This document shows, piece after piece, positions 51,858 to 61,803 of a stretch of DNA of 64,000 bases. Position numbers and translations under genes: made by a program. The notes below the pieces were generated by a model, which was not told the origin of the DNA, ran no database searches, and worked only from the letters and a program-made list of their open reading frames with translations. The stretch covers positions 1 through 64,000 of the forward strand of contig CAZJZI010000005.1 of the NCBI GenBank assembly GCA_964550435.1, given 5' to 3'. Source of the stretch: UBA11400 sp964550435. GTDB taxonomy: Bacteria; Bacteroidota; Rhodothermia; Balneolales; HLUCCA01. Numbering within the stretch: position 1 is the first letter of the stretch; every line of letters starts with the position of its first letter.

Positions 51858-52622
51858 ATGATAATATCTTCCTACAATGTAAATGGAATAAGGGCGGCCG
51901 TTAAAAAGGGATTTGTTAAGTGGGTTTTGGAAACAACTCCGGATGTTATTTGTTTACAAGAGCTAAAGGCCGATGAAACTCAGATTCCTGATGAAATAAA
52001 GGCAATGGGATACTACGAAGTATATCATCCGGCCGAGAAAAAAGGATATTCAGGAGTTGGAATTTTATCAAAAATTGAGCCAGAGTTGGTCAAAATTGGT
52101 ATGGGACTTGACTGGGTTGACGCAGAGGGAAGAGTTGTTATGGCCAGAGTTAATGGAGTGGATATTTACTCTGTCTATGCTCCTAGCGGAACCTCCGGAG
52201 ATGCCCGTCAACAACTAAAATATGAGTTTTTAGATGCGTTTCATGCTTTTTCGCGTCCCTTGTTAGAGCGAGATCATCCAGTCGTTTTATGTGGTGATTA
52301 CAACATTGCACATAAAGAAATCGACATACATGACCCGGTTTCAAACAAAAAATCATCGGGATTTCTACCCGAGGAACGTGAATGGTTTACAAAATATCTC
52401 GAGTTAGGATTCAAGGACGTATTCAGAGAGTTGTATCCGGATTTGAAGGATATCTATAGCTGGTGGACTTATCGCGCTGGAGCCAAAGGCAATAACAAAG
52501 GCTGGAGGATCGACTACCATTTAGCAAGTCCAACGCTGAGTTGTAAAGCTATCTCAGCAACTATTGAGCGTGAATTGAATATGTCGGATCATGTGCCGGT
52601 AACTATCAAATATGATATTTGA
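51858..52622 (+). CDS. xth: Exodeoxyribonuclease III / AP endonuclease
   Basis: A 254-residue ExoIII-family enzyme that cuts at abasic sites in base excision repair. Motifs are IISSYNVNGIRAAVKKGF (active-site Asn), ICLQELKADETQ (metal Glu), YSVYAPSG, VVLCGDYNIAHKEIDI (Asp/Asn) and SWWTYRAGAKGNNKGWRIDY ending with SDHVPVTI (catalytic His). Thirteen bases after the DUF2059 gene. Convergent with uvrB. Confidence 0.96.
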   Translation: MIISSYNVNGIRAAVKKGFVKWVLETTPDVICLQELKADETQIPDEIKAMGYYEVYHPAEKKGYSGVGILSKIEPELVKIGMGLDWVDAEGRVVMARVNGVDIYSVYAPSGTSGDARQQLKYEFLDAFHAFSRPLLERDHPVVLCGDYNIAHKEIDIHDPVSNKKSSGFLPEEREWFTKYLELGFKDVFRELYPDLKDIYSWWTYRAGAKGNNKGWRIDYHLASPTLSCKAISATIERELNMSDHVPVTIKYDI

Positions 52623-52637
52623 TAGCGCTTATATAGC

Positions 52638-54692
52638 CTAGTTAGTGAATTCTTTTTTGAGCTTTTCTATCTGATCTCGAATTCTGGCTGCCTCTTCGAA
52701 CTCCAGGTTTCTGGCTGCTTGCATCATAGACTCCTGAAGATAGTTCATAAACTCGTTTTTGTCGCTGAAAACGACTTCTTTCATAGCAGGATTAGCCTTG
52801 TAGTGAATTCCGTCGTCAGCAGCTTTAATGAGTTCTATGGATGTATCCCCATCTTCATACTGACGATCAAAATCCACTTTCTGATTGCTGATCAGAGATG
52901 GGTCCACCAGCGGTTTTAGTTCCTTGTAGACGGTTTGTGGAGATATACCGTGTTCCTCATTGTATTTAGCCTGAATATCTCTGCGACGATTGGTTTCATC
53001 AATTACATAACGCATGCTATCGGTAATTTTATCCGCGTAGAAAATCACGCTTCCAAATTGGTTTCTTGCAGCGCGACCCGCAATCTGCATTAGTGATGTT
53101 TTCGAACGCAAAAATCCTTCTTTATCCGCATCTAAAATGGCCACTAGTCCCAATTCTGGGATGTCAATTCCCTCTCGAAGCAGGTTTATTCCGACCAGTA
53201 CATCAAAATCACCTCTTCTGTATCTGAAAAGCACTTCGATACGCTGAATGGCATCGAGTTCGCTATGCATATAAGCGGCTTTGATTCCCAGATTTTTGAG
53301 GTATTCAGAGAGCTCTTCACTCATTCGTTTAGTAAGTGTTAGCACTAAGGTGCGCTCATTACGAACAATACGTTTTCGAATTTCGTGAATCAGGTCGTCA
53401 ATTTGATTTTTTAAAGGACGAACCTCAATTTCAGGCTCCATGAGTCCGGTTGGACGAATAATTTGCTCAACAAATACACCTTCAGATTTCTCAAGTTCGT
53501 AATCGCTTGGTGTGGCACTTACAAAAATGCACTTCTTGACCATACTTTCCCATTCTTCGAAGGTCAACGGTCGGTTGTCGAGAGCAGAAGGTAGTCGGAA
53601 TCCGTGTTCAACAAGTGATACTTTTCTGGATCGATCGCCTCCGTACATGGCACCAATCTGTGGAATTGACTGATGACTTTCATCGACCACCAAAAGGAAG
53701 TCATCCGGGAAGTAATCAATCAGACAATAGGGGCGTTCGCCTGGCTTTCTTCCAGCCAAATAGCGAGAGTAATTCTCGATTCCGGCACAATACCCGATTT
53801 CCTGAATCATTTCAATATCAAACAAAGTGCGTTGCTCCAGGCGATGAGCCTCCAGGAATTTTTCTTCATTGCGAAGGACTTCAGTACGCCACACAAGCTC
53901 ATCCCGAATATGGTTTATCGCTTCAGCCAGACGATCTTTACTGGTTACATAATGAGAAGCTGGATAAATCACATATTGATTTACTTTCTCAATTTCTTTA
54001 CCTGTGTCAGGATCAAAAAGAGCCATACTTTCAATCTCATCACCCCAAAAAGTGATTCTTAGTGCCTGATCGGAATATGCCGGGAAAACATCGATAACAT
54101 CTCCACGAACACGAAATACAGCCCGACGAAATTCTATGTCATTTCTTGAATAATGAAGATCCACTAAGTCATATAAAAGCTTATTTCTTGAAATTTCCCG
54201 ACCCACTTTCAGGTGGATAATCAGTTTTTCATATTCACTTGGGGATCCAATACCATAGATGCAGCTAATAGATGAAACTATGATTACATCTGTTCGGCCA
54301 GACAGCAGGCTACTTGTTGAACGCAGGCGAAGTCGTTGGATCTCATCGTTGATAGAGAGATCTTTTTCGATGTATTTGTCTTGTGATACCAAATACGCTT
54401 CTGGCTGGTAGTAATCGTAATATGAAATAAAAAACTCGACCGAATTCTCTGGGAAAAAGTCGCTTAACTCCCGATATAACTGTGCTGCAAGGGTCTTGTT
54501 GTGGCTCATTACCAGTGTTGGTCGGCCATACTTTTCAATTACAGAAGCAATAGTTCTGGTCTTTCCCGACCCGGTAATACCAAGCAATGTTTGAAACTGA
54601 TCGCCTCGCAATAACCCTGAATACAAATCTTCGATGGCTTTTGGTTGGTCCCCGGCTGGAGAAAATTGTGAAACTAATTTGAAATCGGACAT
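52638..54692 (-). CDS. uvrB: Excinuclease ABC subunit B
   Basis: UvrB is the DNA helicase-like core of nucleotide excision repair that hands damage from UvrA to UvrC. The 684-residue protein has Walker A LLGITGSGKTRTIASVI, the beta-hairpin YYDYYQPEAYLVSQDKYIEK, LLVVDESHQSIPQIGAM (motif II), ATPSDYELEKSEG and the helicase motif VAILDADKEGFLRSKTSLMQ. A C-terminal UVR domain ends in RNLEFEEAARIRDQIEKLKK, which binds UvrC. Full length. Divergent from tyrA. Confidence 0.98.
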   Translation of the reverse strand: MSDFKLVSQFSPAGDQPKAIEDLYSGLLRGDQFQTLLGITGSGKTRTIASVIEKYGRPTLVMSHNKTLAAQLYRELSDFFPENSVEFFISYYDYYQPEAYLVSQDKYIEKDLSINDEIQRLRLRSTSSLLSGRTDVIIVSSISCIYGIGSPSEYEKLIIHLKVGREISRNKLLYDLVDLHYSRNDIEFRRAVFRVRGDVIDVFPAYSDQALRITFWGDEIESMALFDPDTGKEIEKVNQYVIYPASHYVTSKDRLAEAINHIRDELVWRTEVLRNEEKFLEAHRLEQRTLFDIEMIQEIGYCAGIENYSRYLAGRKPGERPYCLIDYFPDDFLLVVDESHQSIPQIGAMYGGDRSRKVSLVEHGFRLPSALDNRPLTFEEWESMVKKCIFVSATPSDYELEKSEGVFVEQIIRPTGLMEPEIEVRPLKNQIDDLIHEIRKRIVRNERTLVLTLTKRMSEELSEYLKNLGIKAAYMHSELDAIQRIEVLFRYRRGDFDVLVGINLLREGIDIPELGLVAILDADKEGFLRSKTSLMQIAGRAARNQFGSVIFYADKITDSMRYVIDETNRRRDIQAKYNEEHGISPQTVYKELKPLVDPSLISNQKVDFDRQYEDGDTSIELIKAADDGIHYKANPAMKEVVFSDKNEFMNYLQESMMQAARNLEFEEAARIRDQIEKLKKEFTN

Positions 54693-54844
54693 TCTAAACG
54701 TATTTCCGTTTGAAAGTGTATTGATTTATTTACGAAATTGCAGTCCCAGGTAAATCATGCACAAAGGGATGCACAATTTGGGTTAACCAGACAATATAAC
54801 CATTCCGGGGATGTCAATCTTATAACAACTTAGGTAAAACAATC

Positions 54845-55972
54845 ATGCCCACGTCATCTTTAAATGAACATCGAAAACGAATTGATGAAATCGATGAGCA
54901 GATACTAGATTTGCTAAAAGAACGAGCCGAAGTGGTTAAGGGAGTTCTTTTGACAAAGATTCAGAACAAACTACCGATTTATGTAGCCGGCAGGGAAGAT
55001 CTGAAGATTCAATCTTTTCGGGAAATGAGCGTTAAAAGGGGGCTGGATCCGGATTGGGCTGAAGATTTTCTACGTATGATCATGAGTTCAAGTAGAGCAA
55101 GTCAGTCATCAAGCGAGTTTCCATGTGCAACGACTCAACCCAAAACAATACTTATTCTTGGTGGTCGGGGAGGAATGGGAAAACAGTATGCAACACTGTT
55201 TTCTGCAAGCGGGCATCAGGTTAGAATTCTGGATAAAAATGACTGGAATAAAGCGACTGAGTTATTTGATGGTGTTGATTTGGTTATAGTCTCTGTACCT
55301 ATAAACATCACAGAACGAATTATCGAACAATCTATCAAATACCTTCCTGAAGGAGCCATTCTCGCTGATTTTACCAGTAATAAGGAAGGTCCGCTTAGTT
55401 CGATGTTGCATAACTATGGCGGTCCGGTTGTTGGACTTCACCCGATGCACGGTCCGGATATGTCGAATCTATCGAAACAGTTAATGATAACATGTCATGG
55501 ACGTGACGAAGACAGCTACACCTGGGTGATAAATCAATTTCAACTGTGGGGAATGCGCGTATTGGCAGTAGATCCAAAACAACACGACAAAGTAATGAAT
55601 CTGGTACAGGGATTGCGACACTTTGTAGCTTTACTACATGGTTCTTTCATGAAAACAACAGAGCTTAAACCTGAGCAGATACTTCACTTTTCTTCTCCGA
55701 TCTATCGAGCTGAGCTCATGATGACCGGGCGAATCTTTGCACAGGATGCAGAACTGTATGCTGATATTGTTTTTGCAAATGAAGAGCGTAGAAAGATTCT
55801 CATTGATTTCTTGCAACACCATGAGCGACTTGCAGATATGGTTAGAATTGGAGATAAACAAGCGTTTATAAAAGAGTTTGAATCCATTACTGAATTCTTT
55901 GGTGATTTCGCAGAAACCGCGTTGAACGAAAGCGGGTATCTGATAAATCGTCTTGCGGACCGGTTTTCGTAA
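54845..55972 (+). CDS. tyrA: Bifunctional chorismate mutase / prephenate dehydrogenase (T-protein)
   Basis: A 375-residue fusion enzyme of tyrosine synthesis. Residues 1-90 form an AroQ-type chorismate mutase (HRKRIDEIDEQILDLLKERA). Residues from about 98 form an NAD-dependent prephenate dehydrogenase with ILILGGRGGMGKQYATLFSA, VSVPINITERIIE and the substrate-binding VVGLHPMHGPDMSNLSKQ. This domain order matches the E. coli TyrA arrangement, uncommon outside gammaproteobacteria and possibly acquired. No other aromatic-pathway gene is adjacent. Confidence 0.93.
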   Translation: MPTSSLNEHRKRIDEIDEQILDLLKERAEVVKGVLLTKIQNKLPIYVAGREDLKIQSFREMSVKRGLDPDWAEDFLRMIMSSSRASQSSSEFPCATTQPKTILILGGRGGMGKQYATLFSASGHQVRILDKNDWNKATELFDGVDLVIVSVPINITERIIEQSIKYLPEGAILADFTSNKEGPLSSMLHNYGGPVVGLHPMHGPDMSNLSKQLMITCHGRDEDSYTWVINQFQLWGMRVLAVDPKQHDKVMNLVQGLRHFVALLHGSFMKTTELKPEQILHFSSPIYRAELMMTGRIFAQDAELYADIVFANEERRKILIDFLQHHERLADMVRIGDKQAFIKEFESITEFFGDFAETALNESGYLINRLADRFS

Positions 55973-56040
55973 ATCTTCGTATATTTGAGATCTGACTAAT
56001 TATGCAGTTTCAGTCTGCGCCATTATTTAAGGAATAGGGA

Positions 56041-59000
56041 ATGAACATAGAGAGCCATCCGATAGCACGGGAACTAAACAAGCGTATTCTGATCATAGAT
56101 GGAGCCATGGGCACGATGATCCAGACGTATAAATTGACCGAAGCTGACTATCGGGGAGATCGTTTTAAGGATAGCCCATTCGATTTGAAAGGTAACAACG
56201 ACCTGTTGAGTTTAACTCAGCCCCAGATCATTGAAAAGATTCATGAATCGTTTTTATTAAATGGTGCCGATATCCTAGAAACAAATACGTTTAATGCGAA
56301 TCCGATATCATTAGCTGATTATCATCAGGAAAGCCTCACATATGAGTTAAATTTCGAGTCTGCGCGGTTGGCGCGTCGTGTGGCGCAGAAGGTGACGCAG
56401 ATGGATGTAACGCGGCCCAGGTACGTTGCCGGGGCCATGGGTCCAACGAATAGGACGTTATCATTATCGCCGGATGTGAACGACCCGGCATATCGAGCGG
56501 TCGATTTTGATCAGGTAGTAGATGCGTACAAAGAGCAGATCCGCGGTCTGATAGATGGTGGAGTTGATCTTTTACTTGTAGAGACTGTTTTTGACACGCT
56601 TAACTGTAAAGCTGCCCTGTTTGCAGTTCAGCAGTATTTCGATGAGACTGGAAATATTGTTCCTGTTATGGTATCTGGTACTATTGTTGATGCCAGTGGA
56701 AGGACTTTGTCAGGTCAAACAACAGAATCGTTCTGGATATCGGTGTCGCATATGCCGTATTTATTGAGCATTGGGCTAAACTGTGCTTTGGGATCACGCC
56801 AGATGCGTCCATTTATTCAAGAATTGTCTCGCGTTGCTACATGTCGTGTGAGCCTGTATCCAAATGCCGGACTACCTAATGAGTTTGGGGGTTATGATGA
56901 GAGTCCGGACTACATGGCTGAACAGATACGGGACTATGCGCGGTCTGGATTTTTGAATATAGTTGGAGGGTGTTGTGGCACCAGGCCTGAGCATATCCAG
57001 GCTATAGCTAAAAGTGTAGAAGGGATGGCTCCACGTGAGATTCCGAGTCGTGAACCCTATCTGCAACTGAGTGGACTCGAGCCTTTGGTGATTCGTCCAG
57101 AGACAAACTTTGTGAATATAGGTGAGCGTACCAATGTAACAGGATCGAAAGTATTTGCTAATTATATACTGAACAATGACTTTGATAACGCATTGCGTGT
57201 TGCCAAGCAGCAAGTTGAAAATGGTGCACAGATCATTGACATCAACATGGACGAGGGAATGCTTGACTCCAAGGCTGCTATGTCTCGCTTTTTGAATCTA
57301 CTTGCATCTGAGCCGGATATTTCCCGTGTTCCATTTATGATTGACTCTTCGAAATGGGAAGTGTTGGAAGCCGGGTTGAAATGCATTCAGGGCAAAGCGA
57401 TTGTAAACTCTATTTCTCTCAAGGAAGGGGAAGTCAGATTCATTGAACAGGCTAAACTGGTAAGGCGTTATGGTGCTGCTGTAATTGTTATGGCGTTTGA
57501 TGAACAGGGTCAGGCAGACAGTCTGGAGCGCCGGATTGAAATTTGTTCTCGGGCCTACAACATCTTGACTCAAACGGTTGGATTCCCGCCACAGGACATA
57601 ATTTTTGATCCAAATATACTTACTGTTGCAACCGGTATCGAAGAGCACAACAACTACGCCGTAGATTTCATTGAAGCAACACGATGGATCAAAGAAAATC
57701 TGCCACTTGCCAAGGTCAGTGGTGGCGTTAGTAATATTTCATTTTCCTTCAGGGGTAATAATGTTGTGCGTGAGGCCATGCACACAGCATTTCTTTATCA
57801 TGCCATCAAAGCCGGTCTGGATATGGGAATCGTTAATGCCGGGCAAATAGAAGTATACGACGAAATTGAGCCAGTACTTAAAGATTTAGTAGAGGATGTG
57901 TTGCTGAATAGACGACCGGATGCCACTGAACGCCTCATCGAACATGCTGAGTCGGTAAAATCGACCGGTAAACAAGAAGTACGAGTTGACCAATGGAGAA
58001 GCCTTCCTGTAAATGAACGCCTGTCACATGCATTGGTAAAAGGTATTGTCGATTACATTGATGAAGACACCGAAGAAGCCAGACTGCAGGCGGATAGTCC
58101 ACTAAATGTGATTGAAGGCCCTCTAATGGATGGTATGAACGTGGTTGGAGATCTGTTTGGCGCCGGAAAGATGTTCCTACCTCAGGTCGTGAAAAGTGCC
58201 CGAGTGATGAAAAAAGCGGTGGCTTATCTGATTCCGTACATAGAGGCAGAAAAATTATTGGCGGAAGATACTCGTCCACGTGCTAAAGTGTTGTTGGCAA
58301 CAGTGAAAGGAGATGTCCATGACATCGGGAAGAACATTGTCTCTGTAGTATTGGCGTGTAATAATTATGAGGTCATTGATCTCGGCGTGATGGTGCCCAA
58401 GGAGAAAATTCTGGACGCTGCTGTTGAACATGGAGTTGATGTTGTAGGACTGAGTGGTCTAATAACCCCATCTCTTGACGAAATGGTCGATATTGCCACC
58501 GAAATGGAACGTCGTGGAATGAAACTTCCACTCTTGATTGGCGGGGCGACAACGTCAAGGGTCCACACAGCTGTCAAGATAGCACCTGAATATAGCGGAC
58601 CAACCATTCACGTATTGGATGCATCCCGAAGTGTCCCCATTGTCAGTAAGCTGGTCTCAGACGATGCTGCAGAAGCATTTAAAGTGGAAATCAAAGCGGA
58701 GTATAATGAGGTACGGGAGCAATACGGTCGCCGCAAACAGGTTAAGCAGCAGTTGTCTCTTAAGCAGGCACGTGAGAACAAATATGCCATTGACTGGTCT
58801 GGGTATAAACCGCCCAAACCAAACAAACCAGGCGTACATGTTATCAACGATATACCGTTGGCGGTTTTGAGGCCATATATCGACTGGACCCCTTTTTTCA
58901 TCACCTGGCAGCTGACGGGTAAGTATCCGGCAATTTTAGAAGACGATGTAGTAGGATCTGAAGCACGTAAACTTTTCGACGATGCTAACAGTATGCTGGA

Positions 59001-59793
59001 TAAGATTATCCGTGATGGTTCACTAAAAGCACAGGCTGCCTATGGTCTTTTTCCTGCCAACTCGAATGGTGATGACATACTTGTTTATTCAAACGAACAA
59101 CGAAATGTCGTTGAACATACGCTCCACATGCTTCGCCAGCAAACTGTGAAACGTGCTGGACAGCCAAACAAATCAATTGCCGACTATGTTGCTCCCGTTG
59201 AGACAGGACTTGAAGACTATATTGGAGCATTTGTTGTCACTGCTGGTGTTGGAATTGAAAAAATACTTGAGAAGTTTCAAAAAGACCATGACGATTACTC
59301 ATCAATTATGGTGAAAGCGTTGGCAGATCGGCTTGCTGAAGCATTTGCCGAATATCTGCATGAACAAGTTCGAACGCTGCACTGGGGATATGCTGCAGAC
59401 GAAAAACTTTCCAATGAAGAGTTGATTCGTGAAGCCTACAAGGGCATTCGTCCGGCACCAGGTTATCCGGCAAATCCGGACCATACCGAGAAACCGACAC
59501 TATTCAGGTTATTAGATGCTACTAATAATACAGGAGTAACACTAACTGAAAACTTTGCTATGTCTCCAGCAGCCTCCGTTTGCGGGTGGTATTTTAGTCA
59601 TCCGGAATCTGAATATTTTAGACTTGGAGAAATTGGAAAAGATCAAGTTATCGATTACCATATCCGTAAGGGTATGACGATGAAGGAAATCGAGAAATGG
59701 TTGTCTCCAATATTGGGTTACGATGGTACGGCCGCGAATCCAAAGCCCGAAATAAAATGCGATTGTGGGATTTCGCATCCCATAATATCGTAG
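56041..59793 (+). CDS. metH: Cobalamin-dependent methionine synthase
   Basis: A 1250-residue MetH that transfers the methyl group from 5-methyl-THF to homocysteine using cobalamin. Domain order: homocysteine-binding (1-325, with GAMGTMIQTYKLTEADYRG and zinc Cys in GLNCALG and VGGCCGTRPEHI), pterin-binding (about 350-610, ERTNVTGSK and VSGGVSNISFSFRG), B12-binding (about 650-890, GDVHDIGKNIVSVVLACNNY with the His ligand) and the C-terminal activation domain (RPAPGYPANPDHTEK). No B12 riboswitch fits in the 68-bp gap upstream. B12 dependence implies uptake or synthesis elsewhere in the genome. Confidence 0.98.
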   Translation: MNIESHPIARELNKRILIIDGAMGTMIQTYKLTEADYRGDRFKDSPFDLKGNNDLLSLTQPQIIEKIHESFLLNGADILETNTFNANPISLADYHQESLTYELNFESARLARRVAQKVTQMDVTRPRYVAGAMGPTNRTLSLSPDVNDPAYRAVDFDQVVDAYKEQIRGLIDGGVDLLLVETVFDTLNCKAALFAVQQYFDETGNIVPVMVSGTIVDASGRTLSGQTTESFWISVSHMPYLLSIGLNCALGSRQMRPFIQELSRVATCRVSLYPNAGLPNEFGGYDESPDYMAEQIRDYARSGFLNIVGGCCGTRPEHIQAIAKSVEGMAPREIPSREPYLQLSGLEPLVIRPETNFVNIGERTNVTGSKVFANYILNNDFDNALRVAKQQVENGAQIIDINMDEGMLDSKAAMSRFLNLLASEPDISRVPFMIDSSKWEVLEAGLKCIQGKAIVNSISLKEGEVRFIEQAKLVRRYGAAVIVMAFDEQGQADSLERRIEICSRAYNILTQTVGFPPQDIIFDPNILTVATGIEEHNNYAVDFIEATRWIKENLPLAKVSGGVSNISFSFRGNNVVREAMHTAFLYHAIKAGLDMGIVNAGQIEVYDEIEPVLKDLVEDVLLNRRPDATERLIEHAESVKSTGKQEVRVDQWRSLPVNERLSHALVKGIVDYIDEDTEEARLQADSPLNVIEGPLMDGMNVVGDLFGAGKMFLPQVVKSARVMKKAVAYLIPYIEAEKLLAEDTRPRAKVLLATVKGDVHDIGKNIVSVVLACNNYEVIDLGVMVPKEKILDAAVEHGVDVVGLSGLITPSLDEMVDIATEMERRGMKLPLLIGGATTSRVHTAVKIAPEYSGPTIHVLDASRSVPIVSKLVSDDAAEAFKVEIKAEYNEVREQYGRRKQVKQQLSLKQARENKYAIDWSGYKPPKPNKPGVHVINDIPLAVLRPYIDWTPFFITWQLTGKYPAILEDDVVGSEARKLFDDANSMLDKIIRDGSLKAQAAYGLFPANSNGDDILVYSNEQRNVVEHTLHMLRQQTVKRAGQPNKSIADYVAPVETGLEDYIGAFVVTAGVGIEKILEKFQKDHDDYSSIMVKALADRLAEAFAEYLHEQVRTLHWGYAADEKLSNEELIREAYKGIRPAPGYPANPDHTEKPTLFRLLDATNNTGVTLTENFAMSPAASVCGWYFSHPESEYFRLGEIGKDQVIDYHIRKGMTMKEIEKWLSPILGYDGTAANPKPEIKCDCGISHPIIS

Positions 59794-59916
59794 AACTTTC
59801 TGTTGTTGATTTCGAAAAAATATATATCTTGGCGGCGTTGAGGGATCGATTTCGTCAGGTAGTCTGGTTATGTCTTTTGTACGATCAGTTATTTAAAACT
59901 TTAAACAGGATCAAGT

Positions 59917-60300
59917 ATGACATTTACCGAAATTTCGCATGACATCAAGATTAGTGTTCAGCCGATTTACGTGGAAAGAGAGTCAGATCCTACTAATGGG
60001 CGCTTCGTTTACGCCTATTTTGTAACCATCGAGAATCTGGGATCCGAGACGGTTCAACTGACGCACAGACAATGGTACATTCACGATTCCAATGGCGAGT
60101 CGCATGAAGTGTATGGCGAAGGCGTCGTTGGTCGACAACCCGTAATCGCGTCTGGTGAAGTATACAACTACAACAGTTTTTGTGTACTTAAGTCCTTTGA
60201 GGGAACGATGGAGGGATTCTATGAAATGCTTAAAGAAGATGGTCACAAGCTGAAAGTAACCATACCAACGTTTATCCTTCGGTCTCACTTGATGAACTAG
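59917..60300 (+). CDS. apaG: ApaG (Co2+/Mg2+ efflux-associated) protein
   Basis: A 127-residue single-domain ApaG/DUF525 protein with the beta-sandwich strings YFVTIENLGSETVQLTHRQW, YIHDSNGESHEVYGEGVVGR and QPVIASGEVYNYNSFCVL followed by GTMEGFYEML. The family is associated with Co2+/Mg2+ resistance in enterics and with F-box proteins in eukaryotes; its molecular role is unknown. Followed by a terminator. Confidence 0.94.
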   Translation: MTFTEISHDIKISVQPIYVERESDPTNGRFVYAYFVTIENLGSETVQLTHRQWYIHDSNGESHEVYGEGVVGRQPVIASGEVYNYNSFCVLKSFEGTMEGFYEMLKEDGHKLKVTIPTFILRSHLMN

Positions 60301-60304
60301 ATTG

Positions 60305-60331
60305 AAAAAGCCGGTTAAACCCCGGCTTTTT
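60305..60331. terminator. Intrinsic terminator after apaG
   Basis: AAAAAGCCGG pairs perfectly with CCGGCTTTTT over a seven-base loop; T-run on the plus strand. Confidence 0.88.
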
Positions 60332-60363
60332 CATTTTTACGAAATCAAAATAAGCAAGTAAAA

Positions 60364-60396
60364 AAAAGGACTATACCGGTCAGATATAGTCCTTTT
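60364..60396. terminator. Second hairpin terminator, serving the glutathione peroxidase gene
   Basis: AAAAGGACTATA pairs perfectly with TATAGTCCTTTT (12 bp). On the minus strand it is followed by a T-run, fitting termination of the glutathione peroxidase transcript; with the previous hairpin it isolates the two convergent genes. Confidence 0.85.
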
Positions 60397-60433
60397 AGTG
60401 GATGGTGATGGGATATATATACTCGCTTAACTC

Positions 60434-60985
60434 TTACTTTGTTAGAATCGTTTCAATCGACTGCAATATTTCGTTGCTCATTGGGCTTGTACGACTTCTG
60501 AAGCGACGAACTAATTTTCCATCTTTGTCGATCAAGAATTTTTCGAAGTTCCAATTGATGTCACCGGTAAAATCTTCGTTTGGCTGGGCTGTCAGGTAGG
60601 CGAAAAGCGGATCCTGGTCAGCACCTTTTACAGAAACTTTAGAAAACATCGGAAAAGTTACACCGTAGTTGGCTTCGCAAAACTGAGCGATTTCTTCGTT
60701 GGTGCCGGGCTCTTGCCCGTTGAAATTATTCGCAGGAAAGCCAAGAATTACAAAATCCTTACCTTCGTATTTTTCATAAAGAGCCTGTAGGTCTTTGTAC
60801 TGTGGTGTAAATCCGCATTTAGAAGCTGTGTTTACAATGAGAACTGCTTTACCTTTGTAGGCCTCGAGATTTACTTCTTTACCTTTAATATCTTTCTTTA
60901 CGAAGTCATGCAGGTTATCGGGATCGGTTGTAAATGAAGTTGTCATGAATGCTGCGGCGAATATTAGTGTTAGAATGATTTTCAT
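60434..60985 (-). CDS. Exported glutathione peroxidase-family thiol peroxidase
   Basis: A 183-residue GPx-family peroxidase with an N-terminal signal segment (ILTLIFAAAFMTTSFTT), so probably periplasmic. The peroxidatic Cys is in VNTASKCGFTPQY, with Gln in ILGFPANNFNGQEPGTNEEI and Trp-Asn in DINWNFEKFLIDKDG completing the catalytic set. The usual FPCNQF Cys is Ala, but the Cys in QFCEANYGVTFP, the resolving position in thioredoxin-dependent GPx enzymes, is kept. It therefore likely uses a thioredoxin-like donor rather than glutathione. Single gene. Confidence 0.92.
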   Translation of the reverse strand: MKIILTLIFAAAFMTTSFTTDPDNLHDFVKKDIKGKEVNLEAYKGKAVLIVNTASKCGFTPQYKDLQALYEKYEGKDFVILGFPANNFNGQEPGTNEEIAQFCEANYGVTFPMFSKVSVKGADQDPLFAYLTAQPNEDFTGDINWNFEKFLIDKDGKLVRRFRSRTSPMSNEILQSIETILTK

Positions 60986-61047
60986 ATCTTTGTTATTGAC
61001 TTAAGGTGATACTGTAAAAAGGCAAAATTAACCCAAAAAGTTCCATT

Positions 61048-61803
61048 GTGAAAAGACTCCTACTTATTTTTACCCTAAGTTTTACAACGACTTACTTTTT
61101 CTCGCCTGATATAGCCCAGGCCCAAATGTTTTCTGTCCAACCAGACAGACAAGTAACTAACTATACACCAGGTATTGCAATCACGGCTGGATACAGTGCT
61201 ATGAGTTTCGACTATCGAGGTCCAAATTTTAGTACCATCATCCCTGGACCAGAGCAAATCGGATCAACATTCCAATTCACTGACCCTCTGTTTCAGGTAG
61301 GTGTTGAAATGCTGGGATTTAGCGCATATGCACTATTTGGCAGAAATTTAGGGGAATTCAGCAATGCATATAGCCAGATTGGTGCCAGTATTGGGAATCA
61401 GGTTCCTTTGATTCGCTCTTCAGCTTTTCGCCTTGGGGTACCTATCAGATTGGCGACCGATTATATCATCGTGAAAAATAACACTCTTTTAACCTCACAA
61501 GAGTTTAAGCAAAACACGTTTGGAATTCATAGTGGTCTAGATTTTGCAGTTAGACTTGCATCCAGACTACGATTCGAAGCTTCAGGCTTGGCTGGATATT
61601 CCTATTCGGTATCTGGATTTGGGAATTCGGGTGGTACCGCAGTAGATTTGGTATTGAAAAACAGGCTATATTTTGATAATCTACTCAGACAATACGGCGT
61701 AGTGGTTGGATTTGACCTAAATTCAAGAAAATATTCTTTAGACGATAATAGATACGATCACCTTGCACTTCAGCAAATGGTCACTATTGGAGTAACTTTC
61801 TGA
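61048..61803 (+). CDS. Probable outer-membrane beta-barrel protein
   Basis: A 251-residue exported protein from a GTG start. The signal peptide ends near AQA|QMF (residues 24-26). The mature part is rich in Gly, aromatic and alternating hydrophobic residues (GIAITAGYSAMSFDYRG, LRFEASGLAGYSYSVSGFG) and ends MVTIGVTF with terminal Phe, the pattern of outer-membrane barrels of about 8-10 strands. I do not recognise a named family. Its stop overlaps the next start by one base. Confidence 0.72.
   Translation: MKRLLLIFTLSFTTTYFFSPDIAQAQMFSVQPDRQVTNYTPGIAITAGYSAMSFDYRGPNFSTIIPGPEQIGSTFQFTDPLFQVGVEMLGFSAYALFGRNLGEFSNAYSQIGASIGNQVPLIRSSAFRLGVPIRLATDYIIVKNNTLLTSQEFKQNTFGIHSGLDFAVRLASRLRFEASGLAGYSYSVSGFGNSGGTAVDLVLKNRLYFDNLLRQYGVVVGFDLNSRKYSLDDNRYDHLALQQMVTIGVTF

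Noticed and set aside
55973..56040. Possible cobalamin riboswitch before metH
   Set aside because: Only 68 bp separate tyrA and metH, too short for a B12 riboswitch, and no B12-box-like sequence is visible.
60434..60985. Loss of the FPCNQF cysteine in the glutathione peroxidase taken as inactivation
   Set aside because: That Cys is not catalytic in thioredoxin-type GPx enzymes; the peroxidatic Cys and the Cys at the resolving position are both present.
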